Assembly (NCBI RefSeq): GCF_902506375.1
Contig: NZ_LR733284.1
Location: 370,076 to 434,075 of the forward strand
Reading direction: 5' to 3'
Origin: Microbacterium sp. 8M
GTDB lineage: Bacteria > Actinomycetota > Actinomycetes > Actinomycetales > Microbacteriaceae
Length of the DNA stretch: 64,000 bases
In this document: positions 46,867 to 55,019 of the stretch, piece by piece
How the letters are laid out: every line of letters begins with the position of its first letter
How positions within the stretch are numbered: position 1 is the first letter of the stretch
Notes under the pieces: generated by a model
The model's database searches: none
Seen by the model: only the letters and a program-made list of their open reading frames with translations
Told to the model about the DNA's origin: nothing
Made by a program: the position numbers and the translations under genes

Positions 46867-48084
46867 TCAGGTCCGCGCGAGCTCGAGGATCCGGGGAACG
46901 CAGCGCTCCACGAATGCCTCGAAATCGGCCATCTCGGTGTAGAGGTGCACGGACAGGCGGAAGTAGCCGGCGCCGGCGAAGCTCGTGAACGCCGTCTCCA
47001 CGCCCACCTCGTCGAACAGGCGCATGCGCAGGGCGTCGGCCTCCTCACGTGAACGGCCGATCCCGTGCGGCAGCCGGATCAGCCGCATCGACGGCACCGG
47101 CATGGGCTGGTCCACGAGCGCCGGCTCGTCCGAGGCCGCCTCGAAGGCGTCCGCGATGACGCGTGCACCGGCGTCGGCGAGTTCGGTCATCGTGCGCCGG
47201 GTGCGCTCCCACCCGTGCTCGTGCTCGATGAAGTCGATCGCGGCGGGAGAGGCGAGGTACGTGGTGGCGTCGATGGTGCCCTGGGTGTCGAAGCGGCCGG
47301 GGAACGGATCCGCAGCCGCCCAGGAGTCGATCAGGGGCCACAGCTCGTCGCGGTCGGACGCGCGGGTGACGAGCAGGGCCGAGCCCCGGGGCGCGCACGG
47401 CCACTTGTGCAGGTTGCCGAACCACCAGTCGCCACCGCCGACCGTCGCGGCATCGGCGATGAGGCCGGGCGCGTGCGCTCCGTCGACGAGCACGCGCACG
47501 CCGCGGGCGTGCGCGAGGGCCGTGATCTCCGCGGTGGGGAAGCGCCGTGCGGTGGAGGAGGTGATCTGATCGACCACGATGACGCGGGTGCGCGGGCCGA
47601 TCTCCTCGGCGAAGCGCGCGAGGACCGCCTCGGCGTCGTCGACGAGTCCGAGGGCGACGGTGCGCAGTCGGGCGCCGAAGCGCCGCGCGAGGCGGGCAGC
47701 GCCCATCGTGACGGCGCCGTAGCCGTGGTCGGTGACGAGGATCTCGTCGTCACCGGTCAGCTGCAGCGCGTTGTAGACGACGGTCGCCGCGGCCGAGGCG
47801 TTGGGCACGAAGGCGGTGTCGGCCGGATCCGCGCCGACGAAGGGCGCCGTCGCGGCACGCGCCGCCTCGACCTTCTCCGCGATCCGCGGGAACCAGCCGA
47901 TGGGGCTGAGGTCGGCCTCACGGCGCAGCTCGTCCTGGAGGGCGACGACCTCGCGCGGGACGGCGCCGAAGGATCCATGGTTCAGGTGCACGATCGCCGG
48001 ATCCAGCGGCCACGCATCGCGTGCGCGCTCGAAGGTGGCCAGGCGCACGGGGGAGGTGCGGACGGTCGTTTCGGCGTCGGGCAT
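46867..48084 (-). CDS. PLP-dependent aminotransferase class V, isopenicillin-N-epimerase-like
   Basis: A cytoplasmic fold-type I PLP enzyme of 405 residues. The cofactor-binding lysine is in WWFGNLHKWPCAPRGSALL, the Asp that contacts the pyridine nitrogen in VLVDGAHAPG, and the start VHLNHGSFGAVPREVVALQDELRREAD is typical of the isopenicillin N epimerase / cysteine-desulfurase-like group. Family members do racemase, lyase or desulfurase reactions, so the substrate is open. It faces a FadR-type regulator with a TTGT-CGC-ACAA site in between. It may also be read with the importer genes downstream on the same strand, 51 bases away. Confidence 0.87.
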   Translation of the reverse strand: MPDAETTVRTSPVRLATFERARDAWPLDPAIVHLNHGSFGAVPREVVALQDELRREADLSPIGWFPRIAEKVEAARAATAPFVGADPADTAFVPNASAAATVVYNALQLTGDDEILVTDHGYGAVTMGAARLARRFGARLRTVALGLVDDAEAVLARFAEEIGPRTRVIVVDQITSSTARRFPTAEITALAHARGVRVLVDGAHAPGLIADAATVGGGDWWFGNLHKWPCAPRGSALLVTRASDRDELWPLIDSWAAADPFPGRFDTQGTIDATTYLASPAAIDFIEHEHGWERTRRTMTELADAGARVIADAFEAASDEPALVDQPMPVPSMRLIRLPHGIGRSREEADALRMRLFDEVGVETAFTSFAGAGYFRLSVHLYTEMADFEAFVERCVPRILELART

Positions 48085-48121
48085 GGTCGGCGTGGATCCT
48101 CACGGTCGGGAGTCAGGCAAC

Positions 48122-48132
48122 TTGTCGCACAA
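48122..48132. promoter_or_regulatory. Candidate FadR/GntR operator
   Basis: TTGT-CGC-ACAA, an inverted repeat of the FadR-subfamily form (TNGT-N3-ACNA), in the 167-bp gap between the aminotransferase and the FadR-type regulator. A looser second site, GTCGTAGAACAACTA, lies at 48184-48198. Confidence 0.55.
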
Positions 48133-48251
48133 CTTTGGCATGAAAGCCCAGAAAATGCCACTGTTACGATCTTGTTTCCGTAAGTCGTAGAACAACTATC
48201 CTCTGAAGATGCGAACCGGCACACTCAAGGGGAACGGATCGAAGGAGAAGG

Positions 48252-48929
48252 ATGAGCGCTCGGGAGACCGCCCTGCACGGACTGCGGGCCCTCATCGCCG
48301 ACGGCGAGCTGAAGCCGGGCGACAAGCTGCCGAGCGAAGGCGAGCTCGGCGAGCAGCTCGGCGTCTCGCGCGGATCGGTGCGGGAGGCCATCCGCACGCT
48401 CTCCGCCCTCGGCGTGCTGGAGACGCGACACGGATCCGGCAGCTATGTCAGCAGCCTGCGCCCGGCCGATCTGATCCGCGGACTCTCGCTCACCGTGGAC
48501 GTGCTGCCCCTGGACGCGATCCTGGAGCTCGTCGAGATCCGGCGTCCCCTCGAAGCGCACGCGGCGTCGATCGCGGCGGCCCGCGGCGACGACGCCCTGC
48601 TGGCCGGGCTGACCGACCTGGTCGAGCGGATCGCGGAATGCTCCGACCACGACGAGGCCTCGCGCCTGGACCACGAGTTCCACATGCGGATCGCCGAGCT
48701 CGCCGGGAACGCGGCGCTCACCAGCCTGCTCGAGGTGCTGCGCTCGCGCACCCGCCAGTACCGGATCTTCGACGACGACGATGCGGCGCAGCTCAAGGTC
48801 CTCTCGGACGCCGGGCACCGGGCGATCGTCCGCGGCCTCATCGCCCGCGATCCGGCCGCGGCGTCGGCGGCGGCCGCAGGGCACGTCGCCCAGACCGAGT
48901 TCTGGCTGCGCAAGCAGATGTCGGAGTGA
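48252..48929 (+). CDS. FadR-subfamily GntR transcriptional regulator
   Basis: A 225-residue regulator. The N-terminal winged helix is LHGLRALIADGELKPGDKLPSEGELGEQLGVSRGSVREAIRTLSALGVLETRHGSGSYVSS, and the C-terminal FCD domain (ILELVEIRRPLEAHAASIAAA ... HDEASRLDHEFHMRIAELAGNAALTSLLE ... DAGHRAIVRGLIARD) carries the Asp/His/His positions of the metal-containing effector pocket used for carboxylic acids. AAGGAGAAGG stands before ATG 48252. It probably controls the divergent aminotransferase and perhaps the sugar importer behind it, as well as itself. Confidence 0.88.
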   Translation: MSARETALHGLRALIADGELKPGDKLPSEGELGEQLGVSRGSVREAIRTLSALGVLETRHGSGSYVSSLRPADLIRGLSLTVDVLPLDAILELVEIRRPLEAHAASIAAARGDDALLAGLTDLVERIAECSDHDEASRLDHEFHMRIAELAGNAALTSLLEVLRSRTRQYRIFDDDDAAQLKVLSDAGHRAIVRGLIARDPAAASAAAAGHVAQTEFWLRKQMSE

Positions 48930-49012
48930 ACGTCGCAGGGCGGGCCCGGGTCGTGTGACCTCCTGGGGCGGATCCGGCCCGGGCTGTGACCGGACACGCC
49001 TACGCTGGAGCC

Positions 49013-50026
49013 ATGGTCAACTACCGATACCTGGGTAACAGCGGTCTGAAGGTCTCCGAGATCACCTACGGCAACTGGGTCACGCACGCCTCGCAGGTCG
49101 ACGACGCAGCCGCCGTCAAGACGGTGCACGCTGCACTCGACGCCGGCATCACGACGTTCGACACGGCCGACACCTACGCGAACACGGCCGCCGAGGTCGT
49201 GCTGGGCAAGGCGCTCGAAGGCCAGCGCAGGGAGAGCCTGGAGATCTTCACCAAGGTCTACTTCCCGACCGGCCCGAAGGGCCCGAACGACACCGGGCTC
49301 AGCCGCAAGCACATCCTCGAGTCGATCAACGGATCCCTCAAGCGCCTCGGCACCGACTACGTCGACCTCTACCAGGCGCACCGGTTCGACTACGAGACGC
49401 CGCTCGAGGAGACGTTCCAGGCGTTCGCCGATGTCGTGCGGCAGGGCAAGGCGCTCTACATCGGCGTCTCCGAGTGGACCGCCGAGCAGCTCCGCGAGGG
49501 GCACGCCCTGGCGAAGCAGCTCGGCGTGCAGCTCATCTCGAACCAGCCGCAGTACTCGATGCTGCACCGGGTCATCGAGGGCAAGGTCATCCCGGCGTCG
49601 GAGGAGCTCGGGATCTCGCAGATCGTCTGGTCGCCGATGGCGCAGGGCGTGCTGAGCGGCAAGTACCTGCCCGGCCAGCCGGTGCCCGAGGGGTCCCGCG
49701 CGACGGATCCGCACTCGGGTGCGCACTTCATCCAGCGTCTGCTGCAGGACGACATCCTCACCGCGGTGCAGCGGCTCAAGCCCATCGCCGCGCAGGCGGG
49801 GCTCACGATGCCCCAGCTCGCGATCGCGTGGGTGCTGCAGAACAAGAACGTGGCCGCGGCGCTCGTGGGCGCCTCCCGTCCTGAGCAGCTCGCCGACACC
49901 GTCAAGGCCTCGGGCGTGGTGCTCGATGCGGACACCCTGGCAGCGATCGACGAGGCGCTCGCGGGAGTCGTGAACGACGATCCCGCCGACACCTACGACG
50001 TGTCGCCCAAGGAGCGCCTGGTCTGA
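49013..50026 (+). CDS. Aldo/keto reductase (Kv-beta/YghZ type)
   Basis: A soluble NADPH-dependent reductase of 337 residues with an (alpha/beta)8 barrel. The start MVNYRYLGNSGLKVSEITYGNW is typical of the AKR6/AKR14 group; the catalytic Asp and Tyr lie in TTFDTADTYANTAAEVVLGKAL, Lys in EIFTKVYF and His in LYQAHRFDYETP. ISNQPQYSMLHR and LVGASRPEQLADTVKA complete the cofactor site. It should reduce reactive aldehydes such as methylglyoxal. A TACGCT hexamer ending 8 bases before ATG 49013 points to a very short leader. It is followed by a long terminator-like hairpin. Confidence 0.9.
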   Translation: MVNYRYLGNSGLKVSEITYGNWVTHASQVDDAAAVKTVHAALDAGITTFDTADTYANTAAEVVLGKALEGQRRESLEIFTKVYFPTGPKGPNDTGLSRKHILESINGSLKRLGTDYVDLYQAHRFDYETPLEETFQAFADVVRQGKALYIGVSEWTAEQLREGHALAKQLGVQLISNQPQYSMLHRVIEGKVIPASEELGISQIVWSPMAQGVLSGKYLPGQPVPEGSRATDPHSGAHFIQRLLQDDILTAVQRLKPIAAQAGLTMPQLAIAWVLQNKNVAAALVGASRPEQLADTVKASGVVLDADTLAAIDEALAGVVNDDPADTYDVSPKERLV

Positions 50027-50037
50027 CGAGCCCGCGC

Positions 50038-50114
50038 CCTTCGTCTCGTCGCTGCGCTCCTCGCTCAGGGACCGGTTGTCCGGTTCCTGAGCGAGCGCAG
50101 CGACGAGACGAAGG
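50038..50114. terminator. Long near-perfect hairpin repeat between convergent genes
   Basis: CCTTCGTCTCGTCGCTGCGCTC (22 bases in two overlapping parts: CCTTCGTCTCGTCG, GCTGCGCTC) pairs exactly with 50093-50114. Inside it TCGCTCAGG pairs with CCTGAGCGA and ACCGG with CCGGT around a TTGT loop. Remnants of the same repeat (CTTCGTCTCGC ... CTCGTTCAGGG) are seen at 4118-4143 and 30756-30805. Confidence 0.85.
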
Positions 50115-50123
50115 ACCCGTGCC

Positions 50124-50633
50124 TCAGCCGACGGTGATGTCGACCTGGAGGTCGTGCGCGATCCGCTCCAGAGCGCTGCGCAGGGCCTCCGGGTCCGCGT
50201 CGGCCGGCACACGGGCGAGGATCGACGCCTCGAAGAGCCGCCCGCCGGCCATCGCGGCGTCCCGGGTCTCCGTGGTCATGCTCTCGATGCTCAGCGCGCT
50301 CGCGTTCAGCACCGACGAGATCTCGCGCACGATCCCCGGCTGGTCGTTGCCGAGCACGCGGATCGTCAGCTCCTGCGGCGTCTCGGCCGGCTCGGAACCG
50401 GATCCGGGATGCACCGCGATGGTGAGCAGACCCTCGAGGCCGCTCAGCGACGCGCGCAGCTCCTCGACGCGGTCGACGGGCACCGACACCTGGATGACGC
50501 CGGCGAACGTGCCGGCGAGCTCGGCCAGGCGGCTGTTCTCCCAGTTGCCGCCGTGCTCGTCGACGATGTGCGCGACGGTGGCGACGAGGCCGGGACGGTC
50601 GGATCCGACGACGGTGAGGATGAGCGTGGTCAT
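50124..50633 (-). CDS. ACT-domain protein, GcvR-like
   Basis: A 169-residue protein with two ACT domains in tandem: LILTVVGSDRPGLVATVAHIVDEHGGNWENSRLAELAGTFAGVIQVSV (about 3-75) and LTIRVLGNDQPGIVREISSVLNASALSIESMTTETRDAAMAGGRLFEASILARV (about 90-165). This architecture is that of the glycine cleavage system regulator GcvR, which senses amino acids through protein contacts rather than DNA binding. No gcv genes lie here. ATG 50633 matches the family start MTTLILTVVGSDRPGL. It is convergent with the aldo/keto reductase gene and read in the same direction as the Cds1-like gene upstream. Confidence 0.87.
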   Translation of the reverse strand: MTTLILTVVGSDRPGLVATVAHIVDEHGGNWENSRLAELAGTFAGVIQVSVPVDRVEELRASLSGLEGLLTIAVHPGSGSEPAETPQELTIRVLGNDQPGIVREISSVLNASALSIESMTTETRDAAMAGGRLFEASILARVPADADPEALRSALERIAHDLQVDITVG

Positions 50634-50713
50634 GTCGTCAGCGTAGCGACGAGGATCCGCGCGGTCACGCCCGGATCCCTGGTCGCCGCGCCCCCCGTCG
50701 GACGCGCCAGATT

Positions 50714-50786
50714 CCGCGAGACTGCAACGGCACGACGAGACTGCAGCACTCTGTTGCAGTCTCGTCGCGTGGTTGCAGTCTCGCGG
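50714..50786. repeat. 73-base hairpin built from four copies of GAGACTGCA
   Basis: Outer arms CCGCGAGACTGCAAC (50714-50728) and its exact complement (50772-50786); inner arms GACGAGACTGCA (50734-50745) and its complement (50755-50766). Each arm thus carries two copies of GAGACTGCA, giving four in all. It is followed by three direct GAGGGGGCGCCGCAC-like units up to 50828. It lies between the ACT-domain gene and the Cds1-like gene. Confidence 0.9.
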
Positions 50787-50842
50787 TGAGGGGGCGCCGC
50801 ACGAGGGGGCGCCGCACGAGAGGGCGCCTACCGAGGGCGGGC

Positions 50843-51910
50843 TCAGTCCTCGGCCCACTCGCCGGTGGTGAGGAAGCGCTCCATCCGCTCCCGGTGCGGC
50901 GCGAGGTCCCAGCCGCGGCCGGCGACCCAGTCGTCGGAGTAGTACGTGTCGAGGTAGCGGGCGCCGCCGTCGCAGATGAGGGTGACGACGCTGCCGCGCT
51001 CGCCGTCGCGCAGCATCCGGGCGATCAGCTGGAAGGCGCCGACGAGGTTGGTGCCGGTGGAGCCGCCCGCCCAGTGCAGGGTGCGCTGCTTGAGCAGCCG
51101 GATCGCGGCGATCGACGCGGCATCGGGCACGGGGATCATCTCGTCGATGACGCCGATGACGAACGACGGTTCCACGCGGGGCCGCCCGATGCCTTCGATG
51201 CGGCTCGGGGTGCCGGTGGTGTGCGTGCGGTCGTCGTCGCGCCAGCCGCCGTAGAACGCGGAGCCCTCCGGATCCACGACGGCGATGCGGGTGGGGTGGC
51301 GACGGTAGCGCACGTACCGTCCGAAGGTGGCGCTCGTGCCGCCGGTGCCCGCGCCGACGACGATCCAGGCCGGGATCGGATGGCGCTCGCGCGAGAGCTG
51401 GCTGAACACGCTCTCGGCGATGTTGTTGTTGCCCCGCCAGTCGGTCGCGCGCTCCGCGAACGTGAACTGGTCGAGGTAGTGCCCGTTGCACTCGGACGCC
51501 AGGCGCTCCGCCTCCGCGTACATGTCCTCGGCCCTGTCCACGAAGTGGCAGCGTCCGCCGTAGAACTCGATGAGGTCGATCTTCTCCTGGCTCGTCGTGC
51601 GGGGCACGACGGTCACGAACGACAGGCCGAGCATCCGCGCGAAGTAGGCCTCGGACACAGCGGTCGAGCCGCTGGACGCCTCCACCAGCGTGGTGTCCTC
51701 CCCGATGCAGCCGTTGACCAGCCCGTACAGGATCAGCGAACGGGCGAGCCGGTGCTTCAGCGATCCGGTCGGGTGCACCGACTCGTCCTTGAGGTAGAGG
51801 TCGATGCCCCACTCGGCGGGCAGCGGGAAGACGTGCAGATGCGTGTCGGCGCTGCGGTTCGCATCCGCCTCGAGCAGGGCGATGGCGGATCCGGTCCAGT
51901 CGGAGGTCAT
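50843..51910 (-). CDS. PLP-dependent cysteine synthase-like enzyme, Cds1-type L-cysteine desulfhydrase
   Basis: A 355-residue fold-type II PLP enzyme. The cofactor lysine is in [20 protein letters not shown], the substrate loop in [21 protein letters not shown], and the phosphate-binding glycine loop in [16 protein letters not shown]. This is the HTTSQEK...[10 protein letters not shown] type of protein known in mycobacteria as Cds1, which degrades cysteine to hydrogen sulfide, pyruvate and ammonia and helps in redox balance. The extended C-terminal region [28 protein letters not shown] is also characteristic. It is a single gene between a hairpin repeat and the GntR operon. Confidence 0.87.
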   Translation of the reverse strand: MTSDWTGSAIALLEADANRSADTHLHVFPLPAEWGIDLYLKDESVHPTGSLKHRLARSLILYGLVNGCIGEDTTLVEASSGSTAVSEAYFARMLGLSFVTVVPRTTSQEKIDLIEFYGGRCHFVDRAEDMYAEAERLASECNGHYLDQFTFAERATDWRGNNNIAESVFSQLSRERHPIPAWIVVGAGTGGTSATFGRYVRYRRHPTRIAVVDPEGSAFYGGWRDDDRTHTTGTPSRIEGIGRPRVEPSFVIGVIDEMIPVPDAASIAAIRLLKQRTLHWAGGSTGTNLVGAFQLIARMLRDGERGSVVTLICDGGARYLDTYYSDDWVAGRGWDLAPHRERMERFLTTGEWAED

Positions 51911-51971
51911 GTCTCGAGGGTAGCCGGAGGGGGAACGGGCGACGGCTCGGTCGTCCGCGGGCTGACTCGGA

Positions 51972-52760
51972 TCAGGCGCCCGGGGGCAGGCTCACCAGAC
52001 GTGCCTGCGAGTGCTCCTCGCCGAGCGAGAACTCGAAGCGCGACCGGTCGCCGCGGTGGAGTGCGATGAAGAACTCGATCGGGCGGTCGTCGGCGCCCCG
52101 GCTCACGCTGCGCAGCCGCAACAGCGCGGATCCGGCGCTGACGCCGAGGAGCAGGGCCTGATCGTGCGTCGCGACGGTCGCTTCGGCCGACCGCACGCCA
52201 TGGGTCGCACGGATGCCGTGCTGCTCGAGCAGCCCGTACAGCGAGATGTCGCCGAGGTCGGCACCGAGCGTGACCCGGCCGACCTCCTCCGGCATCCAGG
52301 TCGTCGACAGCGACCACGGCTCGCCGTCGACGAGGCGCAGGCGCTCCAGCAGGACGACCGGGCTGCCGACGGGGACGGCGAGCGCGTCCGCGACCTCCTC
52401 ATCCGCGGAGACGACCTCATGACGGCGCACATCGCTGTGCACATGTCCACCGCGGCGTGCGACGTCGTCGTACAGTCCGATGAGCGTGTGGACGAGCGAT
52501 TCGCTGGTGCGAGGGCGCGCGACGAACGTGCCCTTGCCCTTCACCCGTTCCACGATCCCCTCGTGCTCGAGCTGCGCCAGAGCCTGGCGCACGACGGTGC
52601 GCGAGATCCCGTACTGCTCGCACAGTCGGTGCTCGCCGGGCAGCGGGTCGCCGGGCTGCAGCCCGTCTCGCGCGATGCCGTCGATGATCAGTCGGCGCAG
52701 CTGGTCGTACATCGGAGCCGCAGAGCGGCGGTCGATCGCGTCGTCGAGTGCCGCGGACAT
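51972..52760 (-). CDS. GntR-family regulator of the HutC type
   Basis: A 262-residue regulator with a winged helix ([69 protein letters not shown]) and a UTRA ligand domain ([45 protein letters not shown] ... [34 protein letters not shown]) that binds a sugar or sugar phosphate. Its ATG at 52760 shares one base with the stop of rbsD (TGATG). It is therefore the last gene of the rbsK-rbsD-regulator operon and is the most likely owner of the ACCTGT-N4-ACAGGT sites at 54242 and 57140. Confidence 0.9.
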   Translation of the reverse strand: MSAALDDAIDRRSAAPMYDQLRRLIIDGIARDGLQPGDPLPGEHRLCEQYGISRTVVRQALAQLEHEGIVERVKGKGTFVARPRTSESLVHTLIGLYDDVARRGGHVHSDVRRHEVVSADEEVADALAVPVGSPVVLLERLRLVDGEPWSLSTTWMPEEVGRVTLGADLGDISLYGLLEQHGIRATHGVRSAEATVATHDQALLLGVSAGSALLRLRSVSRGADDRPIEFFIALHRGDRSRFEFSLGEEHSQARLVSLPPGA

Positions 52761-53164
52761 CAGTATGCCACCCCGGCGTGCAGGATGACGTTGGCGTAGG
52801 GCGTGAACTCGCCCGAGCGCACGAACGCCCTGGCGGATGCCGTGCGCCTCTTGAACTCGGCGTGCGGGACGAGCTCGATCTCGAAGCCCTGCCCGGCGAA
52901 CCGCTCGCGGAGGGCGGCCAGGATCTCGGGGCTCGCGTCGGCGACCTCGGCGGAGACGGTCGCGCCTTCGACGACGAGTTCGGCCAGCACGGTGTCGAGC
53001 ACGTCGAGGAACGCGGGCGCCCCGGGGCGGTAGGCGAGGTCGATCCGTTCGGATCCCGGAGGGATCGGCAGGCCGGCGTCGGTCACGACGATGAGGTCGG
53101 TGTGGCCTGTCTCGCTGATCACGCGGGACAGGGCGGGATTGATCGTGGTGGCGGTCTTTCGCAT
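52760..53164 (-). CDS. rbsD: D-ribose pyranase
   Basis: A 134-residue mutarotase that converts the pyranose form of ribose and similar sugars to the furanose form used by the kinase. Typical RbsD motifs are seen: ATTINPALSRVISETGHTDLIVVTDAGLPIPPGSERIDLAYRPGAPAFLDVLDTVL near the start (His and Asp of the active site) and the C-terminal TGEFTPYANVILHAGV equivalent (SGEFTPYANVILHAGVAY, with Tyr-x-Asn). It lies 21 bases after the ribokinase gene and overlaps the regulator gene. Confidence 0.93.
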   Translation of the reverse strand: MRKTATTINPALSRVISETGHTDLIVVTDAGLPIPPGSERIDLAYRPGAPAFLDVLDTVLAELVVEGATVSAEVADASPEILAALRERFAGQGFEIELVPHAEFKRRTASARAFVRSGEFTPYANVILHAGVAY

Positions 53165-53185
53165 GGCGGATCCTTCTCGGACGGC

Positions 53186-54154
53186 TCAGGAGACGGCGGC
53201 GCGGAGTGCGCGGCTCTCGGGGTGTTCGGCGCGGAGTGCGTCGACCTCGGCGCGGGAGGGGATGCTCGGCGACGCGCCCTGGCGGGTGACGGCGAGGGCT
53301 CCGGCTGCCGCGGCGATGCCCGTGGCCTCCGCGAGGTTCCGGCCCTCCGCGAGCGCCGCGCCGAGGTAGCCGGCATAGGCGTCGCCCGCCGCCGTCGTGT
53401 CCACGGCCTCGACCGGGATGGGCTCGACGAGCTCGGATCCCTCGGGCGTGACCACGACGGATCCACGCTCCGCGAGGGTGATCACGGCTGCGCCGACGCC
53501 CTGGTCGAGGAACCAGCGTCCGGCCTGCTCGGCCGAGGCGGGGTCGGTCACGGCGATGCCGGACAGCAGGCTCGCCTCGGTCTCGTTCGGGGTGACGATG
53601 TCGACGTTGCGCCACACCTCGGCGTCCAGCGGAGCGGCCGGGGCGGGGTCCAGCACGACGGTCATGCCGAGCTCCCGGCCTCGCGCGGCGATGTGCCTGG
53701 TGAGCGCCGACGGGGTCTCGAGCTGGGTGAGCAGCACCGAGGTGGACGGGGCGAGCGCCTCGAGCGCGGCGTCGACCTGTGCCTCGTCGAGGAAGGCGTT
53801 GGCGAGCGGGACCATCACGATGTCGTTCTGCGCCGAGGCGTCCACGCGGATGTGGGCGATGCCGGTGGGGCCGGGAACCGTGCGCAGGTGCGCCAGGTCG
53901 ACGCCCGCGGCGGAGAGCCCGTCCACGATCAGGTCGTGGAAGAGGTCGTCGCCGACGCAGCCGACGAAGCTCGTGCGCGCTCCGGCGAGGCCGGCGGCGA
54001 CCGCCTGATTGGCGCCCTTCCCGCCGAGCAGCAGCGTGAACTGCTCGCCGAGGATGGTCTCGCCGCGCGCGGGGAGCCGCTGCGAGAAGGTCGTGACGTC
54101 CGCCGTCACGCTCCCGACGATGACGACGCCGGAGCGATCCTGGGTCTCGGCCAT
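53186..54154 (-). CDS. rbsK: Ribokinase (PfkB family)
   Basis: A 322-residue sugar kinase. PfkB signature 1 is LLLGGKGANQAVAAGLAGARTSFVGCVGDD (residues about 43-72), signature 2 is VDTTAAGDAYAGYLGAALAEG with the catalytic Asp. The A-N-Q in GGKGANQAV and the N-terminal VVIVGSVTADVTTFSQRLPARGETILG suit ribokinases. It would phosphorylate ribose, or another pentose or ketohexose, with ATP. It is the first gene of the operon rbsK-rbsD-gntR and faces the aldolase gene across a gap with the ACCTGT palindrome. Confidence 0.9.
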   Translation of the reverse strand: MAETQDRSGVVIVGSVTADVTTFSQRLPARGETILGEQFTLLLGGKGANQAVAAGLAGARTSFVGCVGDDLFHDLIVDGLSAAGVDLAHLRTVPGPTGIAHIRVDASAQNDIVMVPLANAFLDEAQVDAALEALAPSTSVLLTQLETPSALTRHIAARGRELGMTVVLDPAPAAPLDAEVWRNVDIVTPNETEASLLSGIAVTDPASAEQAGRWFLDQGVGAAVITLAERGSVVVTPEGSELVEPIPVEAVDTTAAGDAYAGYLGAALAEGRNLAEATGIAAAAGALAVTRQGASPSIPSRAEVDALRAEHPESRALRAAVS

Positions 54155-54214
54155 GGGCACGTGTCCTCCGATCGGACGAGGGAGTGCGCTCCGTCGCCTT
54201 TGACGTGGACGGAG

Positions 54215-54230
54215 CCCTGTCATTACATTA
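54215..54230. promoter_or_regulatory. Half-degenerate second operator
   Basis: CCCTGT-CATT-ACATTA, 12 bases before the perfect palindrome at 54242, keeps the TGT-N4-ACA core. The spacing between centres is 27 bases, so both may be bound together. Confidence 0.4.
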
Positions 54231-54241
54231 TCCGAATCGCG

Positions 54242-54257
54242 ACCTGTAACGACAGGT
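54242..54257. promoter_or_regulatory. ACCTGT-N4-ACAGGT operator between rbsK and the aldolase gene
   Basis: ACCTGT-AACG-ACAGGT, 6-bp perfect arms. The same arms occur at 57140-57157 before the importer operon. It lies 21 bases upstream of the aldolase start codon and could also cover the rbsK promoter. Sites of this form suit GntR-family dimers. Confidence 0.75.
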
Positions 54258-54278
54258 TGCCGGAGGGAGATCCCGCTC

Positions 54279-54950
54279 ATGTCCGCTCACGCCGTGGGAG
54301 CCCCGCGCCTGTATGTCGACAGCGCCGACACGGAGCGCGTCGGCGCCCTGCTGCGCTCCGGCCTGGTGCACGGGGTGACCACCAACCCGACGATCCTCGA
54401 AAGACACGGTCATCGCGCCGCCGACCTGCCGGAGCTGTACCGGCGCTGGGTGGAGGAGGGCGCGCGCGAGGTGTTCTTCCAGGCCTGGGGAGAGGACGCC
54501 GCCGAACTGCGCGCCTGCGCCGAGCGGATCGCCGGGCTGGGGGAGCGCGTCGCCGTCAAGATCCCCGCCACGCCGGACGGTTTCGCAGCTGCCGCGGCGG
54601 TCGTCGCCGGCGGCACGCCCGTGCTGCTGACCGCGGTGTACTCGGTGGCACAGGCGCTCGCCGCCGCGAGCATCGGCGTGGCGTACATCGCGCCCTACCT
54701 GGGAAGGATGCGGGATGCGGGCATGGATGCCGATGCGATGATCCCCGCCATGCAGGCGGTGTGTGCGGGGAGTGGCACGAACGTGCTGCTCGCCAGCCTG
54801 CGCACGCCCGACGACGTCGTCGCCATGCGCCTGGCCGGCATCGGTCTGTTCACGGCCGCGCCGGACGTGCTCGATGAGATGCTGCGGCACGAGGTGAGCG
54901 CCTCATCGGCCGCAGAGTTCGAGGCGGCGATGCGGCGCATCGGCGGCTGA
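54279..54950 (+). CDS. Transaldolase / fructose-6-phosphate aldolase-like protein
   Basis: A 223-residue single-domain class I aldolase with a Schiff-base lysine. The family motifs are LYVDSADTERVGALLRSGLVHGVTTNPTILER at the start, EVFFQAWGED, RVAVKIPATPDGFAAAAAV (Lys in V-K-I-P-A-T) and LLTAVYSVAQALAAASIGVAYIAPYLGRMRDAGMD with the Y-x-x-P-Y-x-G-R. The short length fits TalC/FSA-type enzymes, which cleave sugar phosphates such as fructose 6-phosphate, rather than classical transaldolase. GGAGGGAG lies 8 bases before ATG 54279. It is divergent from rbsK with a shared operator, so it probably works after the kinase. Confidence 0.87.
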   Translation: MSAHAVGAPRLYVDSADTERVGALLRSGLVHGVTTNPTILERHGHRAADLPELYRRWVEEGAREVFFQAWGEDAAELRACAERIAGLGERVAVKIPATPDGFAAAAAVVAGGTPVLLTAVYSVAQALAAASIGVAYIAPYLGRMRDAGMDADAMIPAMQAVCAGSGTNVLLASLRTPDDVVAMRLAGIGLFTAAPDVLDEMLRHEVSASSAAEFEAAMRRIGG

Positions 54951-55019
54951 GCCGACTTTCTCCGTGGGCTCCGGTGGCTCGCCGGCACGTGGACTCGCGG
55001 GCGCCGCGGCCGCGCTTCG

